A stretch of 45,871 nt of DNA. Origin: Thioglobus_C sp964448305 (GTDB lineage Bacteria > Pseudomonadota > Gammaproteobacteria > PS1 > Pseudothioglobaceae). The notes below the pieces were generated by a model that saw only the letters and a program-made list of their open reading frames with translations, did no database searches and was not told where the DNA came from. Numbering within the stretch: position 1 is the stretch's first letter; each line of letters starts with the position of its first letter. The stretch covers positions 1 to 45,871 of the forward strand of contig CAYUWB010000009.1 of NCBI GenBank assembly GCA_964448305.1, written 5' to 3'. Positions 34,610 to 42,102 of this stretch are shown in pieces. The position numbers and the translations under genes were made by a program.

Positions 34610-35763
34610 TTAACACTCAATCCATTTTGGTGTTGGTTTCTTTTTGGCAAACAATCGTTTAATTGTATTAAACAGTTGTTTTTCTCGCTTAAGCTTGAAT
34701 TTAACCTTTGGCAATATCAACTGATGCAATTGCTCAATTTCGTCTAAATTCGTATCAATATAGCTAATATACGGCGTAATACAAAACCCTTTTAGACCAA
34801 TTGACTCAACAAATTCAACGTGCTTTTTGCTATCGTCCACCAGCAAGTCGCCATTACTATAACGAATATCTTTAGGTTGTGTCCTGCCCCAAGTGGCATC
34901 AGGATCATAATCATCTCGATACACCACATCAGAAAAATACCCACTCAAAAGCAGCCTATCAATAATCGGCTCTGCACGCTCATGAGTGCTGGCTGTCCAA
35001 ATACTCATCTCAATGCCATTTGCCTTTAATGAATCTAACAGCTCAAACATGCCTGGACGCACGCTTTCACCCTTCTCGCAAATCAAAGTATTGTCTAGAT
35101 CAAACACAACTTTTTGAATGCCTTGCTTGGGTTCGTCCTTAATCTTAAAGTTAATCAGCTTTGCAAAATCAAACTCATTAGCAATACGCTTGGCTTCTTC
35201 ATTATGCAAATAATCAGCATTAGGATCAATCCCCACCCTGCCAAGATCAAGTCGGTCAGCATCCCAACAAGTGTTAATGGTGATGCATTCTGGGCGTGTG
35301 CCATACGTATGCCCCTTACAGGCGTCTGTTAGCTGTTTAAACTGCACATCGTTAAGATCAATGATATCTCGGTGCTTCATAGCGAACACAGCGCCTCTAG
35401 GGCCGTGTCCTTTGTCGCGGTGTTCATTCTCACGCATGCAATCATGAAAATACGCAAAATAAGACAACACCGCCTTATCAGCACCATTGAAGTTAGCCAA
35501 ATAATGGCCGTTACGCTCTACCGTGCGCCAATGCTTTAATCCGTGAATAGGGCTAGTAATAAAAGCAGACTCTTGTCTTAAAACCTCTAGCACTTCTGCT
35601 GTAATCANNNNNNNNNNNNNNNNNNNNNNNNNNNNNNNNNNNNNNNNNNNNNNNNNNNNNNNNNNNNNNNNNNNNNNNNNNNNNNNNNNNNNNNNNNNNN
35701 NNNNNNNCTAGTAATAAAAGCAGACTCTTGTCTTAAAACCTCTAGCACTTCTGCTGTAATCAT
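34610..35763 (-). CDS. HD-domain / HAD-phosphatase fusion protein (split by assembly gap)
   Basis: Residues about 20-150 are an HD-type metal phosphohydrolase (HGLKHW, YFHDC, CWDADRLDLGRVGIDP). From about 165 a HAD domain follows with motif I DLDNTL, SIWTASTHERA and LLVDDSKKH. Substrates unknown. The gene runs into 100 N, but the 55 bases on each side of the N are identical (35553-35607 and 35708-35762). Collapsing them gives one uninterrupted reading frame of 332 residues starting MITAEVLEVLRQ at 35763. The C-terminal 30 residues are basic. Confidence 0.8.
35553..35762. other. Scaffold gap: 100 N flanked by a duplicated 55-base contig end
   Basis: N fills 35608-35707. Bases 35553-35607 and 35708-35762 are the same 55-base sequence. 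This is the mark of two contigs ending in the same k-mer and joined with a fixed-length gap, so the true distance is an overlap and no sequence is missing. Confidence 0.92.
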
Positions 35764-35775
35764 AATATATTTCCT

Positions 35776-36381
35776 CTAATACCACCCTAAACTAGTGTTT
35801 CCATCACCATTAAAATCTCTAACTTCTTCAATCTCTTCCCTAAAAAAATTATACAAAACTCTTTTCATTTGACTATTATGCCTTGAAACAGATAATGCGT
35901 ATTCTATCAATCCGTGATATTCTTTAGCTTTATTCCCTAACACTACTATCACTGTTTCTGCTAATGACTCATGTGATTCTGACACCGACTTTGAAACAGC
36001 ATATTTAAGAATTTTTCTATACAACACAGAAAATTCAGCGTTGTAATTTTTATCAATATCTTTTGTTCTGATAAGAAATCGATCAACTGCATTTATATCA
36101 GTTAGATCTAACTGATTTGCCTCTCTGATAAAAATATCAATATAACCATCTGAATCAAAATAATCTAAAACAGGAATCCATTCAGCTAGATATTTGTCTA
36201 GCTCACTTAGACTGATTCTCTTTAACACATCCTTTATCGCTCTAATTGAATTTGGATCTAGATTATCAATAATACTTCTAAACTGCCCACCACAGGTGGT
36301 GCAGAACATCTTGCCACATGCATTCTTATTTGATGCTTTAAACATTCTCTTTAATTCGTTAACATCTGACCAAGAAACCAC
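35776..36381 (-). CDS. Hypothetical protein with N-terminal Cys cluster
   Basis: 201 residues, not recognised. CGKMFCTTCGG (C22, C27, C30) near the N-terminus resembles half of a zinc ribbon; the rest is predicted mostly helical and acidic (LDKYLAEWIPVLDYFDSDGYIDIFI). The C-terminus DFNGDGNTSLGWY looks like a short EF-hand-like loop. It lies 12 nt upstream of the HD-HAD gene and 3 nt after a 76-residue gene, so it is part of a run of unknown genes. Confidence 0.65.
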   Translation of the reverse strand: MVSWSDVNELKRMFKASNKNACGKMFCTTCGGQFRSIIDNLDPNSIRAIKDVLKRISLSELDKYLAEWIPVLDYFDSDGYIDIFIREANQLDLTDINAVDRFLIRTKDIDKNYNAEFSVLYRKILKYAVSKSVSESHESLAETVIVVLGNKAKEYHGLIEYALSVSRHNSQMKRVLYNFFREEIEEVRDFNGDGNTSLGWY

Positions 36382-36384
36382 TAA

Positions 36385-36615
36385 CTACACTCCTTCAAAC
36401 AAATCTCTTTGTTTGTTAAACGCCAAGCGCGTTTGAATGGCAATGGCCGAGTGCTGCTTTAGCATTTGTTTTGATCGCACATACGCACTAGTATCCATCC
36501 AGTTAAGCTCAGACAGATCCAGCTCTTGTTGTACGCATCGACATTCAGCGTTAACAAAGTCTTTTGATGCACCAGAGATTTTATCTCGATTGGAAAAAAT
36601 ATTAAACAACGACAT
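36385..36615 (-). CDS. Hypothetical protein, 76 residues
   Basis: Not recognised. Sequence is hydrophilic and helical (QQELDLSELNWMDTSAYVRSKQMLKQHSAIAIQTRLAFNKQRDLFEG). It starts 2 nt after the stop of the 86-residue gene and ends 3 nt before the 201-residue gene, which supports it being real and co-translated. A plus-strand reading at 36437-36676 is taken as its shadow. Confidence 0.6.
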   Translation of the reverse strand: MSLFNIFSNRDKISGASKDFVNAECRCVQQELDLSELNWMDTSAYVRSKQMLKQHSAIAIQTRLAFNKQRDLFEGV

Positions 36616-36617
36616 GG

Positions 36618-36866
36618 CTAAGTTCGTATCACTCTTTCCACCGTTCTTGCAGAATCCATTTCTGCTGGAAAAGTAAGGATATCTTGCTCAAAGTCTCTGA
36701 TTGCTCTGTTAGTCATTTCTTTAAATTGTGCCTTTACTTTATCGATGTTAATTTCATCACTATTATGAAACGCCATTGCATCCACAAGTCTGCTAAATGC
36801 CGCTCTAACTTCTCTATCAATATTCATCACTTCTACCACTGCGTGGCCCTTAGATCTTCTTATCAT
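36618..36866 (-). CDS. Hypothetical protein, 82 residues
   Basis: Not recognised. Begins MIRRSKGHAVVEVMNIDREVRAAFSRLVDAM, mostly helical with many charged residues. ATG at 36866 is placed after GGAGAACAAA, and a -10/-35 pair lies just upstream. First gene of the run leading through the 76- and 201-residue genes into the HD-HAD gene. Confidence 0.62.
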   Translation of the reverse strand: MIRRSKGHAVVEVMNIDREVRAAFSRLVDAMAFHNSDEINIDKVKAQFKEMTNRAIRDFEQDILTFPAEMDSARTVERVIRT

Positions 36867-36882
36867 TTTGTTCTCCAATTTA

Positions 36883-36912
36883 ATTATAAAATTTGCAAAA
36901 TTTAATTCTCAA
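36883..36912 (-). promoter_or_regulatory. Promoter of the unknown-gene run
   Basis: Minus-strand TTGAGA (36907-36912) and TATAAT (36883-36888) with an 18-bp spacer, 16 bp before the ATG at 36866. The short distance implies a leader of about 10 bases. Confidence 0.55.
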
Positions 36913-36937
36913 TTCTCAACCTTCCATTGTCAATTAA

Positions 36938-37108
36938 TCAGTGTTTTGTTGAGTGCTTTGCTTCATTAAATTCACACTGCTCTACAGCTAGCTGCAATAG
37001 CTTTAACACATCCATCTTATCAAGCTTCGCATATGCTTCAGCATTAGTCTTTGCGGGTATTGACAACACCACATCCAAGGTCACACCAATGTCTTTAATT
37101 TGTTCCAT
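36938..37108 (-). CDS. Small hypothetical protein, 56 residues
   Basis: Reading frame starting MEQIKDIGVTLDVVLSIPAK and ending EAKHSTKH. The support is a perfect AGGAGG six bases before the ATG, the best ribosome binding site in this part of the window. Mostly helical, no membrane segment, not recognised. It lies 71 nt upstream of the 82-residue gene, which has its own promoter. Confidence 0.65.
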   Translation of the reverse strand: MEQIKDIGVTLDVVLSIPAKTNAEAYAKLDKMDVLKLLQLAVEQCEFNEAKHSTKH

Positions 37109-37347
37109 AAAAGCCTCCTAAAGTTTAATAAAATCATCACAAAATTCAGAGGATAAAAGGCCCTTAGCTGATCTATAAAAACAACAATAAATTTAAAAAA
37201 GAGCCTTAAAATTCGAACTGAATTTGCATTCAATTGTAGAGCAAATTAGAGGTGTTTTGGGTGAAGTTTTTCTGTTTTTTTACCACTATTTTCACACATC
37301 AATTGGGGCTTGGTTTGTAGCTCAAAAATAAAGGCACGTCCATTAAT

Positions 37348-37372
37348 TCTAATTTGAATAGTTTATTTATTC
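37348..37372. repeat. 3'-end repeat, copy at the Sel1 stop
   Basis: 25 bases that match 38249-38273 at 23 positions. It straddles the stop codon of the minus-strand Sel1 gene; the other copy straddles the region just after the mreB stop. Core on the minus strand: AAACTATTCAAATT. Confidence 0.7.
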
Positions 37373-37773
37373 ATCACCTTTAAAGACTCAATCAACTCGA
37401 TATAACTCTCATCAGCATCAATCACTTTTTGAAACCATTTATCCGCTTTAGCTGTATCTTTCTCAGTCTTAACACCACCCAGATAAGCCGTGCCCATCAT
37501 TAGCTGTGCAGGAATATAACCTTGCTCAGCTGACTTGCGCCACCATTTAATCGCTCTTTTATCATCTTGCCACAGCCAGTATCCTTCAGTTGCCCACATA
37601 ATGCCAAATTCAAGCTGAGCCTTAGCATCACCTGCATCTGCCGCTTCAACCACCTTAATAAGCTCTAATTTCCCTTCTTTGACTTTGCCTTGTTCTGCAA
37701 GCTCTATCGCTTTATCTAAATCTGCATAAGCAGAGGTAACCAGTAACACAAACAACAATACTGCTTTTATCAT
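37363..37773 (-). CDS. Exported Sel1-repeat protein
   Basis: 136 residues: signal peptide (MIKAVLLFVLLVTSAYA), then Sel1-like repeats (AKAQLEFGIMWATEGYWLWQDDKRAIKWWRKSAEQG and AQLMMGTAYLGGV...ADKWFQKVI). Probably periplasmic protein-protein interaction. Its start overlaps the upstream secreted-protein gene, so the two are co-expressed. The 25 bases at its stop codon recur at the end of mreB. Confidence 0.78.
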   Translation of the reverse strand: MIKAVLLFVLLVTSAYADLDKAIELAEQGKVKEGKLELIKVVEAADAGDAKAQLEFGIMWATEGYWLWQDDKRAIKWWRKSAEQGYIPAQLMMGTAYLGGVKTEKDTAKADKWFQKVIDADESYIELIESLKVMNK

Positions 37774-38147
37774 TTAGATGCTCCATACGCCTCTACACAA
37801 TCAAAATAGTCATCCCATCTGTTTGGTGAAAACAAAGTACCCAGTGCATCCAGTGGCCCTACGTTGTACAAGTTGCCGCTAGATAGTGCTGCTTTAAAGC
37901 GTGCAATGTTATCGGCAGATAGGTTGAGTTTGTCTTTACACGTATTGTGCACCTGTTCGGTGATCATAACGCCTGAATCTGTTTTACCAATCACCTCTTG
38001 TTCAATAATTTCATCGCTAGAGATAGTCATCTCATCGAATGATTCGATAGGCCCAAAATCACGAGTATCGCCACCCGCTATTGCACCCGTTGTAAATACA
38101 AGTGTTGTTGCTACAACACAGCTTGATAACACTTTCAGTTTGTTCAT
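37770..38147 (-). CDS. Hypothetical secreted protein, 125 residues
   Basis: Signal peptide (MNKLKVLSSCVVATTLVFTTGAIA) followed by an acidic region and a C-terminal part with two Cys (HNTCKDKL and YFDCVEAYG) that could form a disulfide. Not recognised. Overlaps the Sel1 gene by 4 nt. Its promoter region shares a 34-base block with the mreB promoter region. Confidence 0.68.
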   Translation of the reverse strand: MNKLKVLSSCVVATTLVFTTGAIAGGDTRDFGPIESFDEMTISSDEIIEQEVIGKTDSGVMITEQVHNTCKDKLNLSADNIARFKAALSSGNLYNVGPLDALGTLFSPNRWDDYFDCVEAYGASK

Positions 38148-38176
38148 TTAGACACCTCTTAAATTAAATAAACTGA

Positions 38177-38233
38177 ATTATATTTTTTGATCGTTGAGTA
38201 AAAATGAAGATTAGATGTTTTATTAATGAAGTT
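38177..38233 (-). repeat. Duplicated promoter element, copy upstream of the 125-residue gene
   Basis: A 34-base block (38200-38233) is 33/34 identical to 39353-39386. On the minus strand it is followed 17 bases later by TATAAT (38177-38182) and then the gene start at 38147. No TTGACA-like -35 is present, so the block may be an activator site or a duplicated promoter. Confidence 0.75.
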
Positions 38234-38248
38234 AACACTTCAATCAGA

Positions 38249-38273
38249 TCCAATTTGAATAGTTTGTTTATTC
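38249..38273. repeat. 3'-end repeat, copy at the mreB stop
   Basis: Second copy of the 25-base element described at 37348-37372. It lies only 15 bases from the promoter-element copy at 38200-38233, so the end of one unit abuts the start of the next. Confidence 0.7.
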
Positions 38274-39299
38274 TGACGACAAAAAATTCATATTATGTTT
38301 ATCTATCAGGTCTAGTGTAATAGACCCGCCACGAGCCACACAAGTTAGTGGATCATCAGCAATATGAACATCTAGATTGGTTTCATCCTTAATCAACTGA
38401 TCTAGCCCTACCAATAAGGCACCACCACCTGTTAGTGTTGCCCCACTTTGGGCAATGTCGGCAGAAAGCTCTGGTGGCGTTTGTGCCAAAGCAACCCTAA
38501 CTGCACTCACTATCTTTGCCAGAGAGTCTTTTAATGCCTCTAGCGTTTGCTTGTTGGTCATTACAAATTTCTCTGGCAAGCCCGACGACACGCCACGCCC
38601 TACGTAAGTTTTCTTTTTAATGGCTTTTGCTTCAAAAGCTGAACCTATCTCTTCTTTAATTCTCTCTGCAGTATTTTCACCAATAATAATGTTATTTTTT
38701 TGTCGCACATATTGAACAATATTATCATTAAATGCATCGCCGCCAATACGTAGCGATTTTGCATACACAACCCCGTTAAGAGACAACACCGCCACCTCTG
38801 TCGTACCACCACCAATATCAATCACCATATGCCCTGTTGATTCGCTAATATTCATACCAGCACCCAGCGCCGCTGCGATTGGCTCATCAATTAAAAACAC
38901 TTCCTTTGCACCGGCTTCTGCTGCACTTTCTTTAATCGCTCGACGCTCAACTTGGGTAGCACTACAAGGAACACAAACCAGCACAATAGGAGAAGGTGAG
39001 AAAAACCCAAAATCCAATACTTGCTTAATGAAGTATTGCAGCATTTTTTTGGTCATCGTAAAATCAGCAATCACGCCGTCCTTCATCGGACGAATAGCCT
39101 CAATAGAACCAGGTGTCTTGCCCAGCATTAACTTCGCCTTTTTACCAACGGCGATCACAGTTTTCTCCAAAGACCCTCTGTCATCGCGCACAGCAACTAC
39201 TGACGGCTCATCTAAAACCAATTCATTATCAAGATAAATAAGTGTATTCACTGTACCTAAATCAATAGACAAACGCCGTGATTTAATTAATCCAAACAT
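38268..39299 (-). CDS. mreB: MreB-type rod-shape actin homologue
   Basis: 343 residues, nearly full-length similar to E. coli MreB (347): LSIDLGTVNTLIYL, IRPMKDGVIADF, VLVCVPCSATQVERRAI, DEPIAAALGAG, DIGGGTTEVAVLSLNGVVYAKSLRIGGD and LTGGGALLVGLDQLI with the actin-type nucleotide motifs. Organises elongation of the side wall. Unusually, mreC and mreD do not follow; it is alone between unknown genes. Start follows AAGGGGG. It may be the main mreB displaced or a second copy; the window cannot decide. Confidence 0.93.
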   Translation of the reverse strand: MFGLIKSRRLSIDLGTVNTLIYLDNELVLDEPSVVAVRDDRGSLEKTVIAVGKKAKLMLGKTPGSIEAIRPMKDGVIADFTMTKKMLQYFIKQVLDFGFFSPSPIVLVCVPCSATQVERRAIKESAAEAGAKEVFLIDEPIAAALGAGMNISESTGHMVIDIGGGTTEVAVLSLNGVVYAKSLRIGGDAFNDNIVQYVRQKNNIIIGENTAERIKEEIGSAFEAKAIKKKTYVGRGVSSGLPEKFVMTNKQTLEALKDSLAKIVSAVRVALAQTPPELSADIAQSGATLTGGGALLVGLDQLIKDETNLDVHIADDPLTCVARGGSITLDLIDKHNMNFLSSE

Positions 39300-39328
39300 A
39301 AAACCCCCTTAAAAAAATATAAGAACGG

Positions 39329-39386
39329 ATTATATTTTTAAAGGGATTTTACAAAAATGAAGATTAGATGTTTTATTGATGAAGTT
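39329..39386 (-). repeat. Duplicated promoter element, copy upstream of mreB
   Basis: 34-base block (39353-39386) nearly identical to 38200-38233. TATAAT is at 39329-39334, 18 bases from the block, against 17 in the other copy. The spacer between block and -10 is not conserved, which suggests the block itself is what matters. Confidence 0.75.
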
Positions 39387-39417
39387 GAGAATCTGTTAGA
39401 CGCCAAGTGTCTTTAAA

Positions 39418-39621
39418 TTAAACGCCATTAATTTCTTTAATTTGACTCTCTAGCTCGGCAATTCTTGTTCGTAGTTATTTTTCTCGTTCTACATTGCCAC
39501 GGCAGATTGCCCACGCCTTATTCCTATAAAAAAGCCAAGCCCGTTTCTCTTCTGGAGACAGTCCGCAGTGCTTTACACTGCTTATATTGTCTTTTTCCAG
39601 GTTACACTCTGCGTCGCTCAT
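39418..39621 (-). pseudogene. Small gene interrupted by an in-frame stop
   Basis: A frame starts MSDAECNLEKDN at 39621, overlapping the stop of the 81-residue gene as ATGA once the gap is collapsed. It reaches TAA at 39475-39477 after 48 codons (VEREK), then continues in the same frame as LRTRIAELESQIKEINGV to TAA at 39418. The tail is a typical coiled coil, so the stop looks like a nonsense change or an assembly error at a contig end. The SPEEKRAWLFYRNKAWAICRG part is not recognised. It might also be a true 48-residue protein. Confidence 0.55.
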
Positions 39622-39827
39622 TCATCCACCTTAAAGCTTGAATCATTTAAGCTTCTGTTTAAAAACGGATTANNNNNNNNNNNNNNNNNNNNNNNNNNNN
39701 NNNNNNNNNNNNNNNNNNNNNNNNNNNNNNNNNNNNNNNNNNNNNNNNNNNNNNNNNNNNNNNNNNNNNNNNTCATTCATCCACCTTAAAGCTTGAATCA
39801 TTTAAGCTTCTGTTTAAAAACGGATTA
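39618..39827. other. Second scaffold gap with duplicated 55-base ends
   Basis: 100 N at 39673-39772. Bases 39618-39672 equal 39773-39827 exactly, as at the first gap. Collapsing the repeat joins the 81-residue gene to the small interrupted gene. Confidence 0.92.
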
Positions 39828-40018
39828 GGGTTGCCATCATAAGGCGCTTTCTCTTTACAATAAGCAACACCATCTTCATTTTTAAAAACGTAATAACCCG
39901 CCTCTAAAGAATCGACATCTTGCCATTGGCCGTCAATGTATTGTTTGTATTGTTGATTGGTTTTTTGATTAGTAACAAGTAAATTATTACTTCTTTTGAT
40001 TTGTTGCAGTGAATGCAT
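39773..40018 (-). CDS. Hypothetical protein, 81 residues
   Basis: Not recognised. Starts MHSLQQIKRSNNLLV and contains YIDGQWQDVDSLEAGYYVFKNEDGVAYCKEKAPYDG. ATG at 40018 is chosen because AAGGAG lies eight bases upstream; a longer reading from 40075 lacks a site. Soluble, one Cys. The stop is at the contig end but is preserved in both copies of the 55-base repeat, so the gene is complete. Confidence 0.68.
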   Translation of the reverse strand: MHSLQQIKRSNNLLVTNQKTNQQYKQYIDGQWQDVDSLEAGYYVFKNEDGVAYCKEKAPYDGNPNPFLNRSLNDSSFKVDE

Positions 40019-40115
40019 ACATTTCTCCTTTTTGAGTGCTTTTAGGAAAACCCTAGGGCGCACAATATGGATCAACCGCCCAGTTCGTAGGTGAACAACT
40101 CCTTTTACGATGTCT

Positions 40116-40171
40116 ATTATATGGCTAATGCGCTATGAGTCAACATGATTATTTTCATAAAGTTTATGAAA
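40116..40171 (-). promoter_or_regulatory. Promoter and adjacent 19-bp palindrome
   Basis: Minus-strand TTGACT (40138-40143) and TATAAT (40116-40121), 16 bp apart, drive the 81-residue gene with a leader of about 90 bases. Immediately upstream, TTTCATAAA-G-TTTATGAAA (40153-40171) is a perfect 9-bp inverted repeat, the form of a dimeric regulator site; it could act on this gene or on the divergent peroxiredoxin gene. Confidence 0.65.
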
Positions 40172-40186
40172 GTAGTTCAGTTTATT

Positions 40187-40245
40187 GGGGGCTCATACCG
40201 CCCCCCTTTTTATTATTAATAATTAAATATTGTGTCACCTTAATT
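40187..40245. repeat. Composite intergenic hairpin repeat, copy A
   Basis: GGGGGC/GCCCCC stem followed by C and T5 (terminator-like on the plus strand), then ATTATT/AATAAT, then AATTAAA-TATTGTGTCAC-CTTAATT. The last 25 bases match 44359-44383 with one difference. The plus-strand terminator has no plus-strand gene in front of it, so it may be part of the element or end a short RNA. Confidence 0.65.
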
Positions 40246-40308
40246 ATTTAATTCTAGGATTAATAAATAGAGTAGAGTGTCTATATAGCTTTAACAAACC
40301 CTATCAAC

Positions 40309-40830
40309 ATGAATCTCTTTAAAAAAACACTATTTATATCTCCCTTGCTAAGTTGCATGCTTACAGCTCAAGCAGCTCTTGAATTGAACCAACCTGCGCC
40401 AAATTTCACTCTGATTGATCAGCATAATACGGCGCACACATTGAGCGACTATCAAGACCAATGGGTGGTGTTATATTTCTACCCTAAAGATGACACACCA
40501 GGATGTACAACAGAAGCCTGCAATTTTCGAGATGCGATTAATCATATTATTGCCAAACGCGCTATCGTTTTTGGGATCAGCTTAGATGATGTTGAGTCAC
40601 ACCAGAAATTTTCTAAGAAGAATAACCTACCCTTTTCTCTATTATCTGATCCCGATGGCAAAGTTGCCAAACAATATGACTCGCTAGGAGATTATTGGCT
40701 AGTAAAGTTTGCCAAAAGAAATAGCTTTATTATTAACCCAGCAGGTAATATCGCCAAAACCTACAAAAGCGTAGATCCACAAACGCATGTTCAGCAAGTA
40801 CTTGAAGATTTATCTACTTTACAGAAATAG
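40309..40830 (+). CDS. Exported BCP-type peroxiredoxin
   Basis: 173 residues. A signal peptide (MNLFKKTLFISPLLSCMLTAQA) precedes a thioredoxin-fold peroxiredoxin of the BCP/PrxQ type: VVLYFYPKDDTPGCTTEACNFRD with peroxidatic C66 and resolving C71, then GISLDDVESHQKF and LPFSLLSDPDGKVAKQY. It should reduce hydroperoxides in the periplasm, unlike cytoplasmic Bcp. Confidence 0.88.
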   Translation: MNLFKKTLFISPLLSCMLTAQAALELNQPAPNFTLIDQHNTAHTLSDYQDQWVVLYFYPKDDTPGCTTEACNFRDAINHIIAKRAIVFGISLDDVESHQKFSKKNNLPFSLLSDPDGKVAKQYDSLGDYWLVKFAKRNSFIINPAGNIAKTYKSVDPQTHVQQVLEDLSTLQK

Positions 40831-40963
40831 TAAAACCAGTAATATCAAGTAATTTTTTAGTCACAACCAACTGTTTTAGTAACTCTGTTTTAAATAACCT
40901 TATATCTCTAGAACTAACAATGGTGAACGGCCTTTGTTGAATGGTTACAAGGGTTTTAAAATA

Positions 40964-42025
40964 TTATCTTCGCAACACATAGATATTACCTTGATCTGTT
41001 GAAAAATAAATACGCCCTTGTTTATCTATTAGCAGGGACCGTATTCTTTGTTTAAGATTTGTTAGCAACTTCTTTTCAGTATTTACCCTTAAATCTTGAT
41101 CTACACTGATTTTATTAATATGCTTTCCTCGTAGTGCCCCTGTTAACAAACTACCAGCCCATGATTTAAACATACCGCCTTTGTAGATCACTAAATCACT
41201 TGGCGCTATAGAGGGTACATAATATTTAATGGGTTGCTCCATGCCGACTTTGTGGGTGCCTTCACCTACATTAAATGGCCCCCAATATTCTTTACCATAT
41301 GAAATCACCGGCCAGCCATAATTAGCACCTTTTTTAATCAAGTTAATCTCATCACCACCTCGTGGTCCATGTTCTATCGCCCATAAACGCTGCTGATCCC
41401 AAGCTAATCCTTGTGGATTTCTATGGCCGTAGCTCCATATTTCATCTAATGCGCCTTTTGTGCCAACAAAGGGATTGTCTTTTGGAATCGACCCGTCTAA
41501 ATTTAACCTAAGTATTTTCCCTGCATGGTTAGAAAGATCTTGGGCATTTTCTCGCACACCACGATCACCAATTGAAACATACAAATGTTGATCACTTATG
41601 GCGATTCGACTGCCATAATGGTGCACATTTTCATTGACAGAATTGGTAATTAATAAATCTTTCCAATTGACAAGTTGATGATTGTTTATTTGCGCACTTG
41701 CTAATGTTGTGGCACTGCCACCTTGTACTGGTTTTGAATAAGTGAAGTATAGTTGGTTGCCATTTACTGCAACATCCAATAACCCGCCTTGTCCTTCATC
41801 GAGTACTGTTGGAATGCCATCCAAATACTCAACTGAGCTTGATTGCAGATTAATAACGCCAACCTCGCCTGAACGTTGAGTGAATATAATTTCGTTATCA
41901 GAGATAAAATCCATACCCCAAACAATACCAAGCCCGGAAGTGATTTTATTCAGCTGATAATCAGCTGCTTTAGCTGGTAAGTTTACGAAAGATAACAATA
42001 AAAATCCAATCAGTAATTTTTTCAT
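40964..42025 (-). CDS. PQQ-dependent aldose/sorbosone dehydrogenase-like protein
   Basis: 353-residue periplasmic beta-propeller (signal peptide ending KAA) like E. coli YliI: GLGIVWGMDFI, GQGGLLDVAV, SIGDRGVRENAQDLSNHAGKILRLNLDGSIPKDNPF, EIWSYGHRNPQGLAWD, WAIEHGPRGGDEINLI and NYGWPVISYGKEY. Family members oxidise aldoses with PQQ; PQQ synthesis genes are not in the window. No obvious partner nearby. Confidence 0.9.
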   Translation of the reverse strand: MKKLLIGFLLLSFVNLPAKAADYQLNKITSGLGIVWGMDFISDNEIIFTQRSGEVGVINLQSSSVEYLDGIPTVLDEGQGGLLDVAVNGNQLYFTYSKPVQGGSATTLASAQINNHQLVNWKDLLITNSVNENVHHYGSRIAISDQHLYVSIGDRGVRENAQDLSNHAGKILRLNLDGSIPKDNPFVGTKGALDEIWSYGHRNPQGLAWDQQRLWAIEHGPRGGDEINLIKKGANYGWPVISYGKEYWGPFNVGEGTHKVGMEQPIKYYVPSIAPSDLVIYKGGMFKSWAGSLLTGALRGKHINKISVDQDLRVNTEKKLLTNLKQRIRSLLIDKQGRIYFSTDQGNIYVLRR

Positions 42026-42102
42026 CTCAAATTATTTTTTAATTTTATTAGTATTAAGCTTACTTGCTTTTAAGCTAAAAAGCAATGGTTTTCATTATTT
42101 GG

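Noticed and set aside
36437..36676. 79-codon plus-strand frame
   Set aside because: Crosses the junction of two minus-strand genes that are tightly spaced and co-directional.
36927..37121. 64-codon plus-strand frame
   Set aside because: Antisense to the 56-residue gene, which has a perfect AGGAGG; the plus frame is rich in Ser and Cys as shadows often are.
39568..39789. Plus-strand reading frame across the second N gap
   Set aside because: It is mostly N and antisense to a better minus-strand frame.
42026..42102. Palindromic GCTTTTAAGC near umuC as terminator
   Set aside because: Stem is short and not followed by a T-run in either relevant direction.
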